Origin: an uncultured Opitutia bacterium
GTDB lineage: Bacteria; Verrucomicrobiota; Verrucomicrobiia; Opitutales; Opitutaceae
Direction of reading: 5' to 3'
Assembly (NCBI GenBank): GCA_903881475.1
Contig: CAIRTK010000017.1
Span: forward strand, 1-64,000
Length of the DNA: 64,000 nt
Shown here: positions 8,829 through 17,460 of the stretch, piece by piece
Position numbering within the stretch: position 1 is the first letter of the stretch
Layout of the letters: each line of letters begins with the position of its first letter
Notes under the pieces: generated by a model
What the model was told of the DNA's origin: nothing
The model's input: the letters and a program-made list of their open reading frames with translations, nothing else
Databases searched by the model: none
Made by a program: the position numbers and the translations under genes

Positions 8829-10085
8829 TCAGGCCACGTACGCGGGGAGGACCTTGTCCACGCGCACCTTGTCGAGGCGGGCGAAGGTCGGGACACCGTT
8901 GTCGTGCGGAACGGCGACCTCGCCCTGGATCAGGGGCTGGGCGTAGCGGACGAACTGGAAGTTCATGCTCACGCCGTCCTCGTTGATCCATTCGCGGGGC
9001 AGCTTCTTCACGTTGTTCGCGACGTCGGCGAGCGGCGCCAGGCCGGTCTCGCAGGAGTAGGTGTCGTTGTCGCCGCGCACGAGCGTGACGAGCTTGTCGC
9101 TCTCGCCGTTGATGGCGGCCTTCACCGCGGCCTGGCCGACGAGGTAGGCCTCGTCCGCATCGACCTTCGACGCGGAGTGGGCGGCGCTGCGCTGCATGAG
9201 GCCGGGGACGGACAGGCGGGCCTTCACACCCGGGAGGTTGGCCTCGACGAGGCTCTTGATGAATTCGCCGGCGCCGCCGAGCTGGGCATGGCCGAAGGCA
9301 TCGAGCGCGGGGTCAGCGGAGACGTAGTTGCCGTCGGAGTCCGTCAGGCCCTCGGAGACGACGATCTGGCAGAATTTCTCGCGCTTGAGCACGCGGCGGA
9401 TGTCCTCGAGGCACTTGTCCTGGCTGAACGGGATCTCGGGAAGGTAGATGAGGTGCGGCGGGTCGTGCGGCTGGTCGCGGCGCTTGGCGAGCGAGGCGCT
9501 GGCGGCGATCCAGCCGGCGCTGCGGCCCATGACCTCGACGATGGAGACGAGGTCACCCTGGCCCATGGCCTCGTTGTCGAGGGCGAGTTCGCGGACGGTG
9601 GTGGCGATGAACTTGGCGGTGCTGCCGAAACCGGGGCAGTGGTCGGTGGCGGGGAGGTCGTTGTCGACGGTCTTCGGCACGCCGATCACGCGGAGCTCGT
9701 AACCCTGCGCGACGGCGTGGGCGGAGATCTTGGTGGCGGTGTCCTGCGAGTCATTGCCGCCGATGTAGAAAAAGTAACGGATGTTGTGTGCCTTGAACAC
9801 CTCGAGCACGCGGTCGAAGTCGGCCTGCTTCTTGAGCTTGTAGCGGCACGAGCCGAGGGCGGCGCCCGGGGTATGCTTGAGGGCGCGGATCTGCTGCTGG
9901 GACTCGGAAGCGAGGTCGATCAGGTCCTCCTGCAGGAGGCCGAGGACGCCATTGAGCGCACCATACACCTCCTCCACACAGTCGTGGTTCAGCGCCTCGG
10001 CGATGATGCCCGCGACACTGGCGTTGACGACGGCGGTGGGGCCACCGGACTGGCCCACCAAAACATTTCCTGCTAGTTCAGCCAT
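8829..10085 (-). CDS. pfp: Pyrophosphate-dependent 6-phosphofructokinase
   Basis: 418 residues from ATG 10085; the 25-residue upstream extension is non-homologous leader. It interconverts fructose 6-phosphate and fructose 1,6-bisphosphate in glycolysis. Domain landmarks are GQSGGPTAVVNAS (11-23), the phosphoryl-donor loop IGGNDS (108-113), PKTVDND (137-143, catalytic Asp) and MGRSAGW. ATP-PFKs have GGDGS and PGTIDND; the Asn-Asp and Lys at these places are the known marks of the PPi-using group, so the reaction is probably reversible and ATP-independent. Followed by an intrinsic terminator. Upstream purB reads the same way but is 310 bases off, with an intervening inverted repeat. Confidence 0.9.
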   Translation of the reverse strand: MAELAGNVLVGQSGGPTAVVNASVAGIIAEALNHDCVEEVYGALNGVLGLLQEDLIDLASESQQQIRALKHTPGAALGSCRYKLKKQADFDRVLEVFKAHNIRYFFYIGGNDSQDTATKISAHAVAQGYELRVIGVPKTVDNDLPATDHCPGFGSTAKFIATTVRELALDNEAMGQGDLVSIVEVMGRSAGWIAASASLAKRRDQPHDPPHLIYLPEIPFSQDKCLEDIRRVLKREKFCQIVVSEGLTDSDGNYVSADPALDAFGHAQLGGAGEFIKSLVEANLPGVKARLSVPGLMQRSAAHSASKVDADEAYLVGQAAVKAAINGESDKLVTLVRGDNDTYSCETGLAPLADVANNVKKLPREWINEDGVSMNFQFVRYAQPLIQGEVAVPHDNGVPTFARLDKVRVDKVLPAYVA

Positions 10086-10252
10086 GACAGTAAGAATAAA
10101 GGGTTGGAAACAACGTGAACGGGCAAGAAAGCGGGTCGTCCCCGGGGGATGCAAACTCAATTTTCGTCACTGGGGCGGGAGCGGCTCCGGAATCATCGCG
10201 GAAACGCGGAGGAATCGAAACGCGGAGGGCTCGGGCAGGCTCGTGTTCGATG

Positions 10253-10324
10253 GGTAGGGCGAATCCTCCGGATGAGCCGCCGGTCAATTCGGTGTTACGG
10301 CTCATCCGGAGGATTCGCCCTACC
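10253..10324. repeat. Perfect 27-bp inverted repeat, cloverleaf family
   Basis: Arms 10253-10279 and 10298-10324 are exact complements around an 18-base loop. The border is GGTAGGGCG...CGCCCTACC. It is the main content of the 310-base gap between purB and pfp; the rest of that gap shows no gene or further signal I can support. Confidence 0.9.
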
Positions 10325-10395
10325 TTTTGATCCGTTTCGGACTGCGATCCACGAACTCCGAACTGCGAATGAGGCGGCGAGCCGCCGCCGCATTC

Positions 10396-11838
10396 CTACA
10401 GCAGCCGGCCGGGCCGGTACTCGGCGGCGCCTTTGTGCTTCTTCGCGAGCGGCTTCACCTCCGCGAGGAAGGCGTCCACCTGGTGCGGGGCGGCGCCAAC
10501 GAAGCGCGCATTCTCGGCGAGGATGGCCTGTAGGGCCTTCTTGCCCAGGCCGACACGCTTGTCGCCGGCGAGGCGGCCGAGGAGGTCGGCATCGCCGCCG
10601 CCCGAACGCAGCGCCTTGGCCGCGGCAAGCGCATGCTCTTTGATGGCCTCGTGCGCGGTTTCGCGGCCGGCGCCCCGTTTCACGGCTTCCATCAGGATCG
10701 TGGTGGTGGCGAGGAAGGGCAGGTTGCGCTCGTTTTCCGCGGCGATGGCGGCCGGGAAGACCTCCATCTGGCGCAGCACGGTGAGATAGGTCTCGAGCAA
10801 GCCGTCGAGGGCGAAGAACGCATCGGGCAGCGCCACGCGGCGCACGACGGAACAGGACACGTCGCCCTCGTTCCATTGGTGGCCGGCGAGCGCGCCGGTC
10901 ATCGTGACGTAGCCGCTGAGAATGGTGGAAAAGCCGCAGATGCGCTCACAGTTCCGCGCGTTGACCTTGTGCGGCATGGCAGACGAGCCGACCTGGCCGT
11001 CCTGGAACCCCTCGGTGAGCAGCCCGGCGCCGGCCATGAGCCGGAGCGTGGTGGCGAAGCTCGCGGCGGCGGCGCCGACCTGGTGCAGGGTGGTGACGAC
11101 CTCAAAATCGAGCGAGCGCGGGTAAACCTGGCCGATGGCGCCGAGCGAGGCGTGGAACCCGAGGTGCTTCAGCACGCGGGACTCCAGCTGGTCGACCTTC
11201 GCGGCGTCGCCGCCGAGCAGCGTGAGCTGGTCGAGCTGCGTGCCGACGGCGCCCTTGAGCCCGCGGACCGGGTAGCGCTCCAGCAGTTCCTCGAGCCGGG
11301 CGAAGGCGATGAGCAGTTCCTGCCCGAACATCGCGATCCGCTTGCCGAGCGTGGTGGGCTGGGCGGGCACGTTGTGCGTGCGGCCCGTGATCATCAGGTC
11401 GCGGTGCGCCTCGGCCTGGCGCCCGAGCGCGAGGAGCGCCGCGGCGGCCTTGAACTGGACGACCTTCATCGCGCGGAAGATCTGCAGCTGCTCGACGTTT
11501 TCCGTCAGGTCGCGGCTGGTGAGCCCGAGGTGGATGAACTGCCGCTTGGCGAGTTCGGAGAATTCCTCGATGCGCGCCTTCACGTCGTGGAGCGTCAGGC
11601 GCTCGCGCTTCGCGATGGAGGCGAGGTCGATCTGGTCCTTCACCTTCTCGTAGTCCCGGATCGCGTCGGCCGGGATCGGCACGCCGAGGTCCCGCTGGGC
11701 CTTCATCACGGCGATCCAGAAGTCGCGCTCGAGGGCCACGCGCCCGTGCTGCGACCAGATGTCCTTCATCGCCGCCGAGGCATAGCGCTCGGCAAGGACG
11801 TTGAAGATGGGGGCGGCTGGGGCGGTCGGGTCGTTCAC
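10396..11838 (-). CDS. purB: Adenylosuccinate lyase
   Basis: 480 residues, a fumarase/aspartase superfamily enzyme that acts twice in purine synthesis (SAICAR to AICAR, adenylosuccinate to AMP). Visible signatures are LTSRDLTENVEQ (106-117), the active-site GRTHNVPAQPT (152-162, with His155) and the superfamily loop GSSAMPHKVN (284-293). Length matches the family. ATG at 11836-11838. It follows ppnP in the same direction after a hairpin-bearing gap of 138 bases, so the two nucleotide-metabolism genes may share transcription. Confidence 0.95.
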   Translation of the reverse strand: MNDPTAPAAPIFNVLAERYASAAMKDIWSQHGRVALERDFWIAVMKAQRDLGVPIPADAIRDYEKVKDQIDLASIAKRERLTLHDVKARIEEFSELAKRQFIHLGLTSRDLTENVEQLQIFRAMKVVQFKAAAALLALGRQAEAHRDLMITGRTHNVPAQPTTLGKRIAMFGQELLIAFARLEELLERYPVRGLKGAVGTQLDQLTLLGGDAAKVDQLESRVLKHLGFHASLGAIGQVYPRSLDFEVVTTLHQVGAAAASFATTLRLMAGAGLLTEGFQDGQVGSSAMPHKVNARNCERICGFSTILSGYVTMTGALAGHQWNEGDVSCSVVRRVALPDAFFALDGLLETYLTVLRQMEVFPAAIAAENERNLPFLATTTILMEAVKRGAGRETAHEAIKEHALAAAKALRSGGGDADLLGRLAGDKRVGLGKKALQAILAENARFVGAAPHQVDAFLAEVKPLAKKHKGAAEYRPGRLL

Positions 11839-11878
11839 GGCGAAAGCGCTTCAGTAAGCAGGCGGGTCGCCCGGAGGC

Positions 11879-11943
11879 GATTCAAGAATGAAGATTGAAA
11901 ACCCAGGACCGAGGCCGTCGGCCGGTTTCTTCAGTCTTGAATC
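11879..11943. repeat. Inverted repeat, ATTCAAGAATGAAGA family
   Basis: The purine-rich left arm (11879-11902) and right arm GTTTCTTCAGTCTTGAATC (11925-11943) are complementary with few mismatches. It lies between ppnP and purB. A second short GC hairpin (11958-11975) abuts the ppnP stop. Confidence 0.65.
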
Positions 11944-11976
11944 CGTCTTTTGGAATCGCGGCGGCAGCCCGCCGCC

Positions 11977-12303
11977 TCAGAGGAATGAGCAGATGTATTC
12001 GCAGATGCCCTTCTTGACCTCGATGGTGAAGCCGGAGTTGCCCGGCACGTCGAAGTGCTGGCTGGCGACGTATTCCTCGGCCTCGGATTCCCCGTCGAGC
12101 GTCACCAGGCAGTCGCCCGCGATGAGCTCCATGCGCTCCGGTGCGCCGGTCTTGAAGTGGAACGAGCCGGGATAGATGAGCCCGAGGGTCTTTTTCGCGC
12201 CGTCGGCGAACCGCACGGTATGGCTGACGACCTTGCCGTCGAAATAGACGTTGGCCTTGGCGGTGACGGTGACGGCGGAAAACTCGGTGGGCAGCGTGGA
12301 CAT
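11977..12303 (-). CDS. ppnP: Pyrimidine/purine nucleoside phosphorylase (PpnP, DUF1255)
   Basis: 108 residues from ATG 12303 (MSTLPTEF); the twelve-residue in-frame extension upstream is dropped. PpnP is a small cupin that phosphorolyses a broad set of nucleosides. FDGKVVSHTVRFADGAKKTLGLIYPGSFHF, APERMELIAGDCLVTL and the C-terminal FEVKKG-like SGFTIEVKKGICEYICSFL are close to the family pattern, and the length is near the usual 94-105. Its neighbour purB also belongs to nucleotide metabolism. Confidence 0.9.
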   Translation of the reverse strand: MSTLPTEFSAVTVTAKANVYFDGKVVSHTVRFADGAKKTLGLIYPGSFHFKTGAPERMELIAGDCLVTLDGESEAEEYVASQHFDVPGNSGFTIEVKKGICEYICSFL

Positions 12304-12368
12304 GGCCGCGATGCAAAGTGCCCGGGGCATCCACGGCAAGCAGGCAGTGGCCGATCTACGAACCCATG

Positions 12369-12451
12369 TTCACCACGAAGGACACCAAGCGCAGGAAGGT
12401 CGGAAGCAGGAAAGGCCTTGGCTTCGTGCGCTTCGTGTCCTTCGTGGTGAA
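12369..12451. repeat. Inverted repeat, CACGAAGG family
   Basis: TTCACCACGAAGGACAC starts the left arm, and its complement ends the right arm (GTGTCCTTCGTGGTGAA, ending 12451). The arms are about 31 bases. It lies between the divergent ppnP and methyltransferase starts. It ends 10 bases before the methyltransferase ATG, so it may overlap the promoter or leader. Confidence 0.85.
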
Positions 12452-12461
12452 GCTTCCGTGC

Positions 12462-13151
12462 ATGGCCCATTCCGTCGCTGCCCACCTGCAGGTTCAGATT
12501 GCCGACTACGACCGGTTCATCCGCACGGTCATTCCCGGTTACGACGCGATGCGCGCGGTGCAGCTCGAACTCCTTGCGCGCCGCCTGCCGGCCCAAGGAC
12601 GGGTCCTGGACCTCGGCGGCGGCACGGGCGCGCTGGCGGCGGCGGTCGCGGAGCGGTTTTCTGAGGTGGAAATTGAAATCTGGGACACCGATCCCGCGAT
12701 GCTGGCGGTGGCCCGCGAGCGCTGCGCGCGTTTTGGCGACCGCGTGAGCCTGGTCGCGCGCTCGTTTGCCGAACCGCTGCCGCCGTGCGACGCGGTGGTC
12801 GCCTGCATTGCACTGCACCACGTGAAGGACCTGGCGGCGAAGGGAAAAATCTACGCGGCCATCCACCGTGCACTCCGCCCTGGCGGACTGCTGGCCAATG
12901 CCGATGCGGTCATGAGCACCGTGCCATGGCTGCGCGAGGCGACCTTTCAGAAATGGGAGGATTTCATCGTCGCGCAGGGCATCAGCCGGGAACAGGCGCG
13001 CGACTATTTCGCGGTATGGGCGAAGGAGGATTATTATCCGCCGCTGGCGACCGAGCTCGACCTACTGAAGTCTGCGGGGTTCGCCGAGCCGGAGTGCTTC
13101 TGGCACGTGGCGCTGTTCGCGGTCTTTGGCGCGTGCCCCCAGCCGGCTTGA
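12462..13151 (+). CDS. Class I SAM-dependent methyltransferase
   Basis: 229 residues from ATG 12462. An in-frame start at 12318 would translate the inverted repeat and is rejected. The SAM-binding motif VLDLGGGTG lies at 48-56, motif II acidic residue in EIWDTDP, and LVARSFAEPLPPCDAVVACIALHHV is the post-motif region; ALRPGGLLANADAV is motif III. The fold is clear but the substrate is not. It resembles the generic Methyltransf_12/25 group. No RBS is evident because the repeat ends just upstream. Convergent with holA. Confidence 0.8.
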   Translation: MAHSVAAHLQVQIADYDRFIRTVIPGYDAMRAVQLELLARRLPAQGRVLDLGGGTGALAAAVAERFSEVEIEIWDTDPAMLAVARERCARFGDRVSLVARSFAEPLPPCDAVVACIALHHVKDLAAKGKIYAAIHRALRPGGLLANADAVMSTVPWLREATFQKWEDFIVAQGISREQARDYFAVWAKEDYYPPLATELDLLKSAGFAEPECFWHVALFAVFGACPQPA

Positions 13152-13164
13152 ACGGCGGCCATTG

Positions 13165-13239
13165 GAGTTGGGAGATGGGAGTTGGAATACCGCGCGATGA
13201 GGTCCGGCATTCGATCTCCCAACTCCTATCTCCCAACTT
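13165..13239. repeat. Inverted repeat, GTTGGGAGATGGGAGTTGG family
   Basis: Left arm 13167-13188 and right arm 13209-13237, with internal 14-15-base direct repetition of the GGGAGWTGGGA type. It lies between the 3' ends of the methyltransferase gene and holA. Confidence 0.8.
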
Positions 13240-13256
13240 CACCGGCCAACGGCCGG

Positions 13257-14351
13257 CTATCCCGCCAGGCAGCGCACGGTCATCTCGCGGAGGACTTCCT
13301 CCTGCTCATGCGGGCGGCGGATGATTTCCTCGAAGGCGCCGATCAATTCCTGTTGGTTGTCGATCAGCCGGCGCAGCGAGGGCAGCTTGGCGCTCCCGGC
13401 GAGCTTGCCGAGGTACCACGGGTTTTGCGTGAAGAGGTTGTACGAACTTTTTTCCGTGGCGCCGGTGAACTTGGCCGCGTGCGCCGCCTGGGCCTTGGGA
13501 AAGCCGTCGAGTCCGCGCGGGCCAATGCGCACGTCGCCGGCGTCGACGAGGGCGCGGACCTGCAGCAGGATGCGATTGCGGTTCTGCAGCGCGGAGATGA
13601 CCGGCCGCGCATCGCCGCCGGCGAAGAAATGCCGCTGCAGCGCGGCGAGGGTCCATTTCAGGTCGCCGCTGAAAAACGACTCCGCCGCTTCGAAGAAATC
13701 GCCCTCGGCGACGTTGGGCGTGAGCTCGGCGACGTGCGTGTCTTGGATCGTCTCGCCCTCGCCGACGTAGGTCGCGAGCTTGCGGACCTCCTCGACGAGC
13801 AGGCGCGTGTTGGCGCCGATCTTGGCGAGCAGCAGGCGGGCGGCATCGGGGGAGAGCGAGGCGCCGACGGCCTTCGCCTCGGCCAGGATCACACCCTCGA
13901 GCGCGGCGCCATCGCCGTCGTCGCCCCCGACGAGGGCGAAGTCGGCGGTCTTCTCGCACCATTTCGGAAACGACCGGCGGCGATCCACCGGCGCGGCGGT
14001 GATCAGCACGGCCGAGTCGTCGGGATTCACGCCCTCGAGGATCTGCTGCAGGTCCTCGACCAGCTTGAGCGTGCTCTCGGCGCGGCCGGTGACGGTGTCG
14101 GCGAGGAAATTGACGTCCTTCAGCCAGATCACGCGCCTCCCGCCGAACATGGAGACGGTCTGCACACTCTCGCGGAACCGGTTCACGGCCGCCTCGACCT
14201 CGCCGACGTTGCCGGCGAAGCCGCTGAGCACCTCGCGGGAAAACTCGTCCGGGATCTCCGCCGCGAGCGCATCGAAGCGCGCCTGGCCCAGCCGGCCGAC
14301 GAGGAAGTCGTCGGCGCCGCAGATGAAGGTGAAGGTTTTCGCCGCCGGCAT
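13257..14351 (-). CDS. holA: DNA polymerase III subunit delta
   Basis: 364 residues from ATG 14351 (MPAAKTFTFICGADDFLVGR). Delta is the clamp-loader wrench that opens the beta clamp. The N-terminal start with GADDFLV, the central SMFGGRRVIWLKDVNF, the domain II region LLLAKIGANTRLLVEEVRKLATYVG and the C-terminal FFSGDLKWTLAALQRHFFAGGDARPVISALQNR are characteristic of HolA. Length is near the usual 340. The gene is divergent from arnT with about 115 bases between the starts and convergent with the methyltransferase. Confidence 0.88.
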   Translation of the reverse strand: MPAAKTFTFICGADDFLVGRLGQARFDALAAEIPDEFSREVLSGFAGNVGEVEAAVNRFRESVQTVSMFGGRRVIWLKDVNFLADTVTGRAESTLKLVEDLQQILEGVNPDDSAVLITAAPVDRRRSFPKWCEKTADFALVGGDDGDGAALEGVILAEAKAVGASLSPDAARLLLAKIGANTRLLVEEVRKLATYVGEGETIQDTHVAELTPNVAEGDFFEAAESFFSGDLKWTLAALQRHFFAGGDARPVISALQNRNRILLQVRALVDAGDVRIGPRGLDGFPKAQAAHAAKFTGATEKSSYNLFTQNPWYLGKLAGSAKLPSLRRLIDNQQELIGAFEEIIRRPHEQEEVLREMTVRCLAG

Positions 14352-14467
14352 GTCGCCGGTGATATGGCCGGGAACCGGGGGCGGGCGCACGAAAAAAATC
14401 TCCGGCCCCGGATTGGTTTTCAGCGTGCACCGGCAAAGCGGGCCGGCAGGATGCCTGCGCACCCTCC

Positions 14468-16171
14468 ATGCCCAGCCCTGAACCCTCCGAAACCCCGGCG
14501 GCCGCCGCGTTCCCCTGGCGCCGCGACCTGCTCTGGCTGGCGCTCATCTTCGGCCTGCTGTTCGGTTTCCGCCTGGGCAGCTACCCGCTCGGCAATCCCG
14601 ACGAGGGCCGCTACGCGGAGATTCCACGCGAGATGGTGGCGAGCGGGGACTGGGTGACGCCGCGGCTCAACGGGGTGAACTATTTCGAAAAGCCGCCGCT
14701 GATGTACTGGGCGACGGCCGGTGCGCTGGAGCTGGCGGGCCCCAGCGAATGGGCGATGCGCGCGATGCCGGCGCTGTTCGCGCTGGGCGGGCTGCTGCTG
14801 ACGTACGCGGCGGCGCGGCGGCTGTATGGCCGCGATGCGGGGCTGGCGGCGGCGGCGGTGCTCGGGACCTCGCTGCTGTATTTCACGATCGCGCACATCA
14901 TCCTACTGGACATGGCGGGGTCGGTGCTGATGAGCGCGACGCTGTTCTGCTTCATCCTCGGGGTGAACGAACCGCCGGGCGCCCGGCGCTGCTGGCTGTT
15001 TTACGGGCTCTATGCCAGCGCGGCGCTGGCCACGCTGACCAAGGGGCTGATCGGCGTGCTGGTGACGGGTGCGGTGATGTTCCTGTGGCTGCTGATTTTT
15101 AACCAGTGGAAACGCCTGCGTCCGCTGCACCTGCCGACCGGCCTGCTGCTGTTTCTGGCGATCGCGGCGCCGTGGCACGTGCTGGCGGCGCAGCACAATG
15201 CAACGTGGGCACACCGCTATTTTGTCTTCGAGCACTGGCAGCGCTTCACCACCCCGGCGGCCTCGCGGCCGGGTCCGTGGTATTACTACATCGGCATCAT
15301 CTTGGCCGGTCTGATCCCGTGGGTCGGGTTCCTGGGCCCGGCGGTGCGCGACGGCATCCGCGGGGGCTGGGCGGCGCGGGCCAGGAATGCCGACGCCTGG
15401 TTCCTGCTGACGTGGGTGGGGTTCATCTTTCTGTTTTTCACCAAGTCCCACTCCAAGCTTCCGCCCTACATCCTGCCGGTGTTTCCGGCCCTGGCGGTCC
15501 TAATCGGCGCGTGGCTGGCGAAAATCAACCGCGCCGGCGAGGTGGCGCGCCTCCGGTTCGGGCTGGGCGTGTTTTCCTTTGTCTGCGGGCTGCTGGCGGT
15601 CGCGCTGGCCATGGTGGTGACGCGGCCGGCGCTGGTGCGGATGGACGCGGCACAGGCGCTCGCCCTGCAGCCGTATGCCTTCACCATGGCGGGTGTGTTG
15701 CTCCTCGGCGGCATCTTCACCCCGTGGTTCGCCAAGATCCGGGGCGTGGGCCCGGCGGTCACCGGCATCATGATGACGATGATCTGGTTTTTTGCGGTGC
15801 TGCAGTTTGCGGCGCCCTTCATCTCGAAGGCGGGCACGAAGGAACTTGCGCTGCAGGTGAAGGCGGCGGTGCGGCCGGGCGACCGGGTGATGCACTACCA
15901 CGAGTTTTTCCACGACTTCACCTTCTACGCGGGCCGCGCAGTGGACCTGGTCGACTTCAAGGGCGAGCTTGAGCTGGAGGAGGACGCCGCGGCGCGGGCG
16001 AGCGGGCGATTCATCAGTGAGGCGGAGTTTCGCCGCCAGTGGAGCGGGCCCGGGCGCATCTGGGTCGTGGCGCGCAAGCGGGATGTGAAGGAACTTTTTG
16101 CCGATCCCTCTTTCCGTTATCATTTGCTCGGCCAGACCGAGGACCATTATCTCTTCAGCAACCAGCCCTGA
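14468..16171 (+). CDS. arnT: Lipid A aminoarabinose transferase, ArnT-like (GT83/PMT family)
   Basis: 567 residues. ArnT moves 4-amino-4-deoxy-L-arabinose from undecaprenyl phosphate to lipid A on the periplasmic face. The first periplasmic loop has NPDEGRYAEIPREM with the acidic pair Asp45-Glu46, then YFEKPPLMYW (72-81), both hallmarks of the ArnT/PMT group. About twelve helices are followed by a soluble C-terminal domain. It is first in a run of six same-strand genes that together make the whole Ara4N pathway; its stop overlaps closely with the arnB start (1-base gap). On its own the sequence could be a generic GT39/83 transferase; the neighbours make ArnT the best call. Confidence 0.85.
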   Translation: MPSPEPSETPAAAAFPWRRDLLWLALIFGLLFGFRLGSYPLGNPDEGRYAEIPREMVASGDWVTPRLNGVNYFEKPPLMYWATAGALELAGPSEWAMRAMPALFALGGLLLTYAAARRLYGRDAGLAAAAVLGTSLLYFTIAHIILLDMAGSVLMSATLFCFILGVNEPPGARRCWLFYGLYASAALATLTKGLIGVLVTGAVMFLWLLIFNQWKRLRPLHLPTGLLLFLAIAAPWHVLAAQHNATWAHRYFVFEHWQRFTTPAASRPGPWYYYIGIILAGLIPWVGFLGPAVRDGIRGGWAARARNADAWFLLTWVGFIFLFFTKSHSKLPPYILPVFPALAVLIGAWLAKINRAGEVARLRFGLGVFSFVCGLLAVALAMVVTRPALVRMDAAQALALQPYAFTMAGVLLLGGIFTPWFAKIRGVGPAVTGIMMTMIWFFAVLQFAAPFISKAGTKELALQVKAAVRPGDRVMHYHEFFHDFTFYAGRAVDLVDFKGELELEEDAAARASGRFISEAEFRRQWSGPGRIWVVARKRDVKELFADPSFRYHLLGQTEDHYLFSNQP

Positions 16172-16172
16172 C

Positions 16173-17357
16173 ATGTCCGCCCCTGTTTCCGCCCCCGCGC
16201 CCGCCCCGGCCAAACCCGCCCCACCGTTCCTGCCGTTTACGCGGCCGGTGATCGACGAGGAGACCATCGCCGGCGTCGTCGAGGTGCTGCGCTCGGGCTG
16301 GATCACTTCCGGTCCGCAGGTGAAAGCCTTCGAAGCGAAACTGTCGGAGTACTGCGGCGGCCGCCCGGTGCGCGCCTTCAACTCCGGCACCTGCACGATG
16401 GAGATTGCACTGCGCATCGCCGGCATTGGCCCGGGGCACGAGGTCATCACCACGTCGTTGTCCTGGGTCGCCACGAGCAACGTCATCCTCGAGGTTGGCG
16501 CGAAGCCGGTGTTCGTGGATATCGACCCGGTGACGCGCAACATCGATCTGAACCGCGTCGAGGCCGCAATCACGCCCGCCACCCGCGCGATCATGCCCGT
16601 TGACCTCGCTGGTCTGCCGGTGGACCGCGACCGGCTGCATGCCATCGCGAAGCAGCATAAGCTCCGCGTGATCGAGGATGCTGCGCAGGCCTTCGGCAGC
16701 ATGTGGAAGGGCAAGCGCATCGGGTCGTTCGGCGACTTCGTGTCGTTCAGTTTCCACCCGAACAAGAACGTCACTTCCATCGAGGGCGGCTGCCTTGTCA
16801 TGAACGACGAGCGCGAGGCGAAGCTCGCCGAGCAATACCGCCTGCAGGGCGTGGTGCGCACCGGCCAGGACGGCATGGAGGTCGAGCTCGTCGGCGGCAA
16901 ATTCAACCTCACGGATGTCGCGGCGCGGGTGGGTCTCGGCCAGCTGCCGCACCTTGAGGCGTTCAACGCCAAGCGGGCCGAACTGGCCCGCATTTATTTC
17001 GAGCTGCTCGACACCCCGGCCCACCGCGCGCTCGGGCTGGGCCTGCCGGTCGCGAATTTCACCACGACCAACTGGCACATGTTCCAGGTCGTGCTCCCCG
17101 AGGCGAAGCTGACCATCAAACGCGCCGAGGTGATGGCGCAGCTCCAGGCCGCCGGCATCGGCTGCCAGGTGCATTACCCGGCAATCCATCTCTTTGCGCT
17201 CTATCGCCGGCTGGGCTGGAAGGAGGGCGATTTCCCCCTGGCCGAATACGCCGGCCGCAACATCCTGACGATCCCGCTTTTCCCCGCCATGACCCGCGCC
17301 GATGTGGTGCGCGTGGTTGAGACGCTGACCGGAATTTTGAAAGCGCATCAGAAATAA
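16173..17357 (+). CDS. arnB: UDP-4-keto-pentose aminotransferase, ArnB-like (DegT/DnrJ/EryC1/StrS)
   Basis: 394 residues from ATG 16173, one base after the arnT stop. A PLP enzyme of the sugar aminotransferase family. The Schiff-base lysine is Lys198 in SFHPNKN, the cofactor-contacting Asp169 lies in IEDAAQAFG, and the family start FTRPVIDEETIAGVVEVLRSGWITSGPQV is clear. In the Ara4N route it transaminates UDP-L-threo-pentopyranosyl-4-ulose with glutamate. Family certain; the specific substrate is inferred from the flanking arn genes. Confidence 0.88.
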   Translation: MSAPVSAPAPAPAKPAPPFLPFTRPVIDEETIAGVVEVLRSGWITSGPQVKAFEAKLSEYCGGRPVRAFNSGTCTMEIALRIAGIGPGHEVITTSLSWVATSNVILEVGAKPVFVDIDPVTRNIDLNRVEAAITPATRAIMPVDLAGLPVDRDRLHAIAKQHKLRVIEDAAQAFGSMWKGKRIGSFGDFVSFSFHPNKNVTSIEGGCLVMNDEREAKLAEQYRLQGVVRTGQDGMEVELVGGKFNLTDVAARVGLGQLPHLEAFNAKRAELARIYFELLDTPAHRALGLGLPVANFTTTNWHMFQVVLPEAKLTIKRAEVMAQLQAAGIGCQVHYPAIHLFALYRRLGWKEGDFPLAEYAGRNILTIPLFPAMTRADVVRVVETLTGILKAHQK

Positions 17358-17364
17358 TCTATGA

Positions 17365-17435
17365 GAATCTGAAACTCAGGAACGCTGGAAAAGATGCGCA
17401 AAATTCCGTTTCGTGAGTTCCTAAGTTCCAGATTC
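17365..17435. repeat. Inverted repeat, TCTGGAACTCAGGAAC family (arnB-arnC junction)
   Basis: GAATCTGAAACTCAGGAAC (17365-17383) is complementary, with two mismatches, to GTTCCTAAGTTCCAGATTC (17417-17435). It fills most of the 100-base junction. Confidence 0.82.
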
Positions 17436-17460
17436 CACCGGATTGGTCTTTAAGTTTTTT

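Noticed and set aside
12318-12461. N-terminal extension of the methyltransferase
   Set aside because: It translates the CACGAAGG inverted repeat (giving TTKDTK and FVSFVV runs), an artefact common to such repeats.
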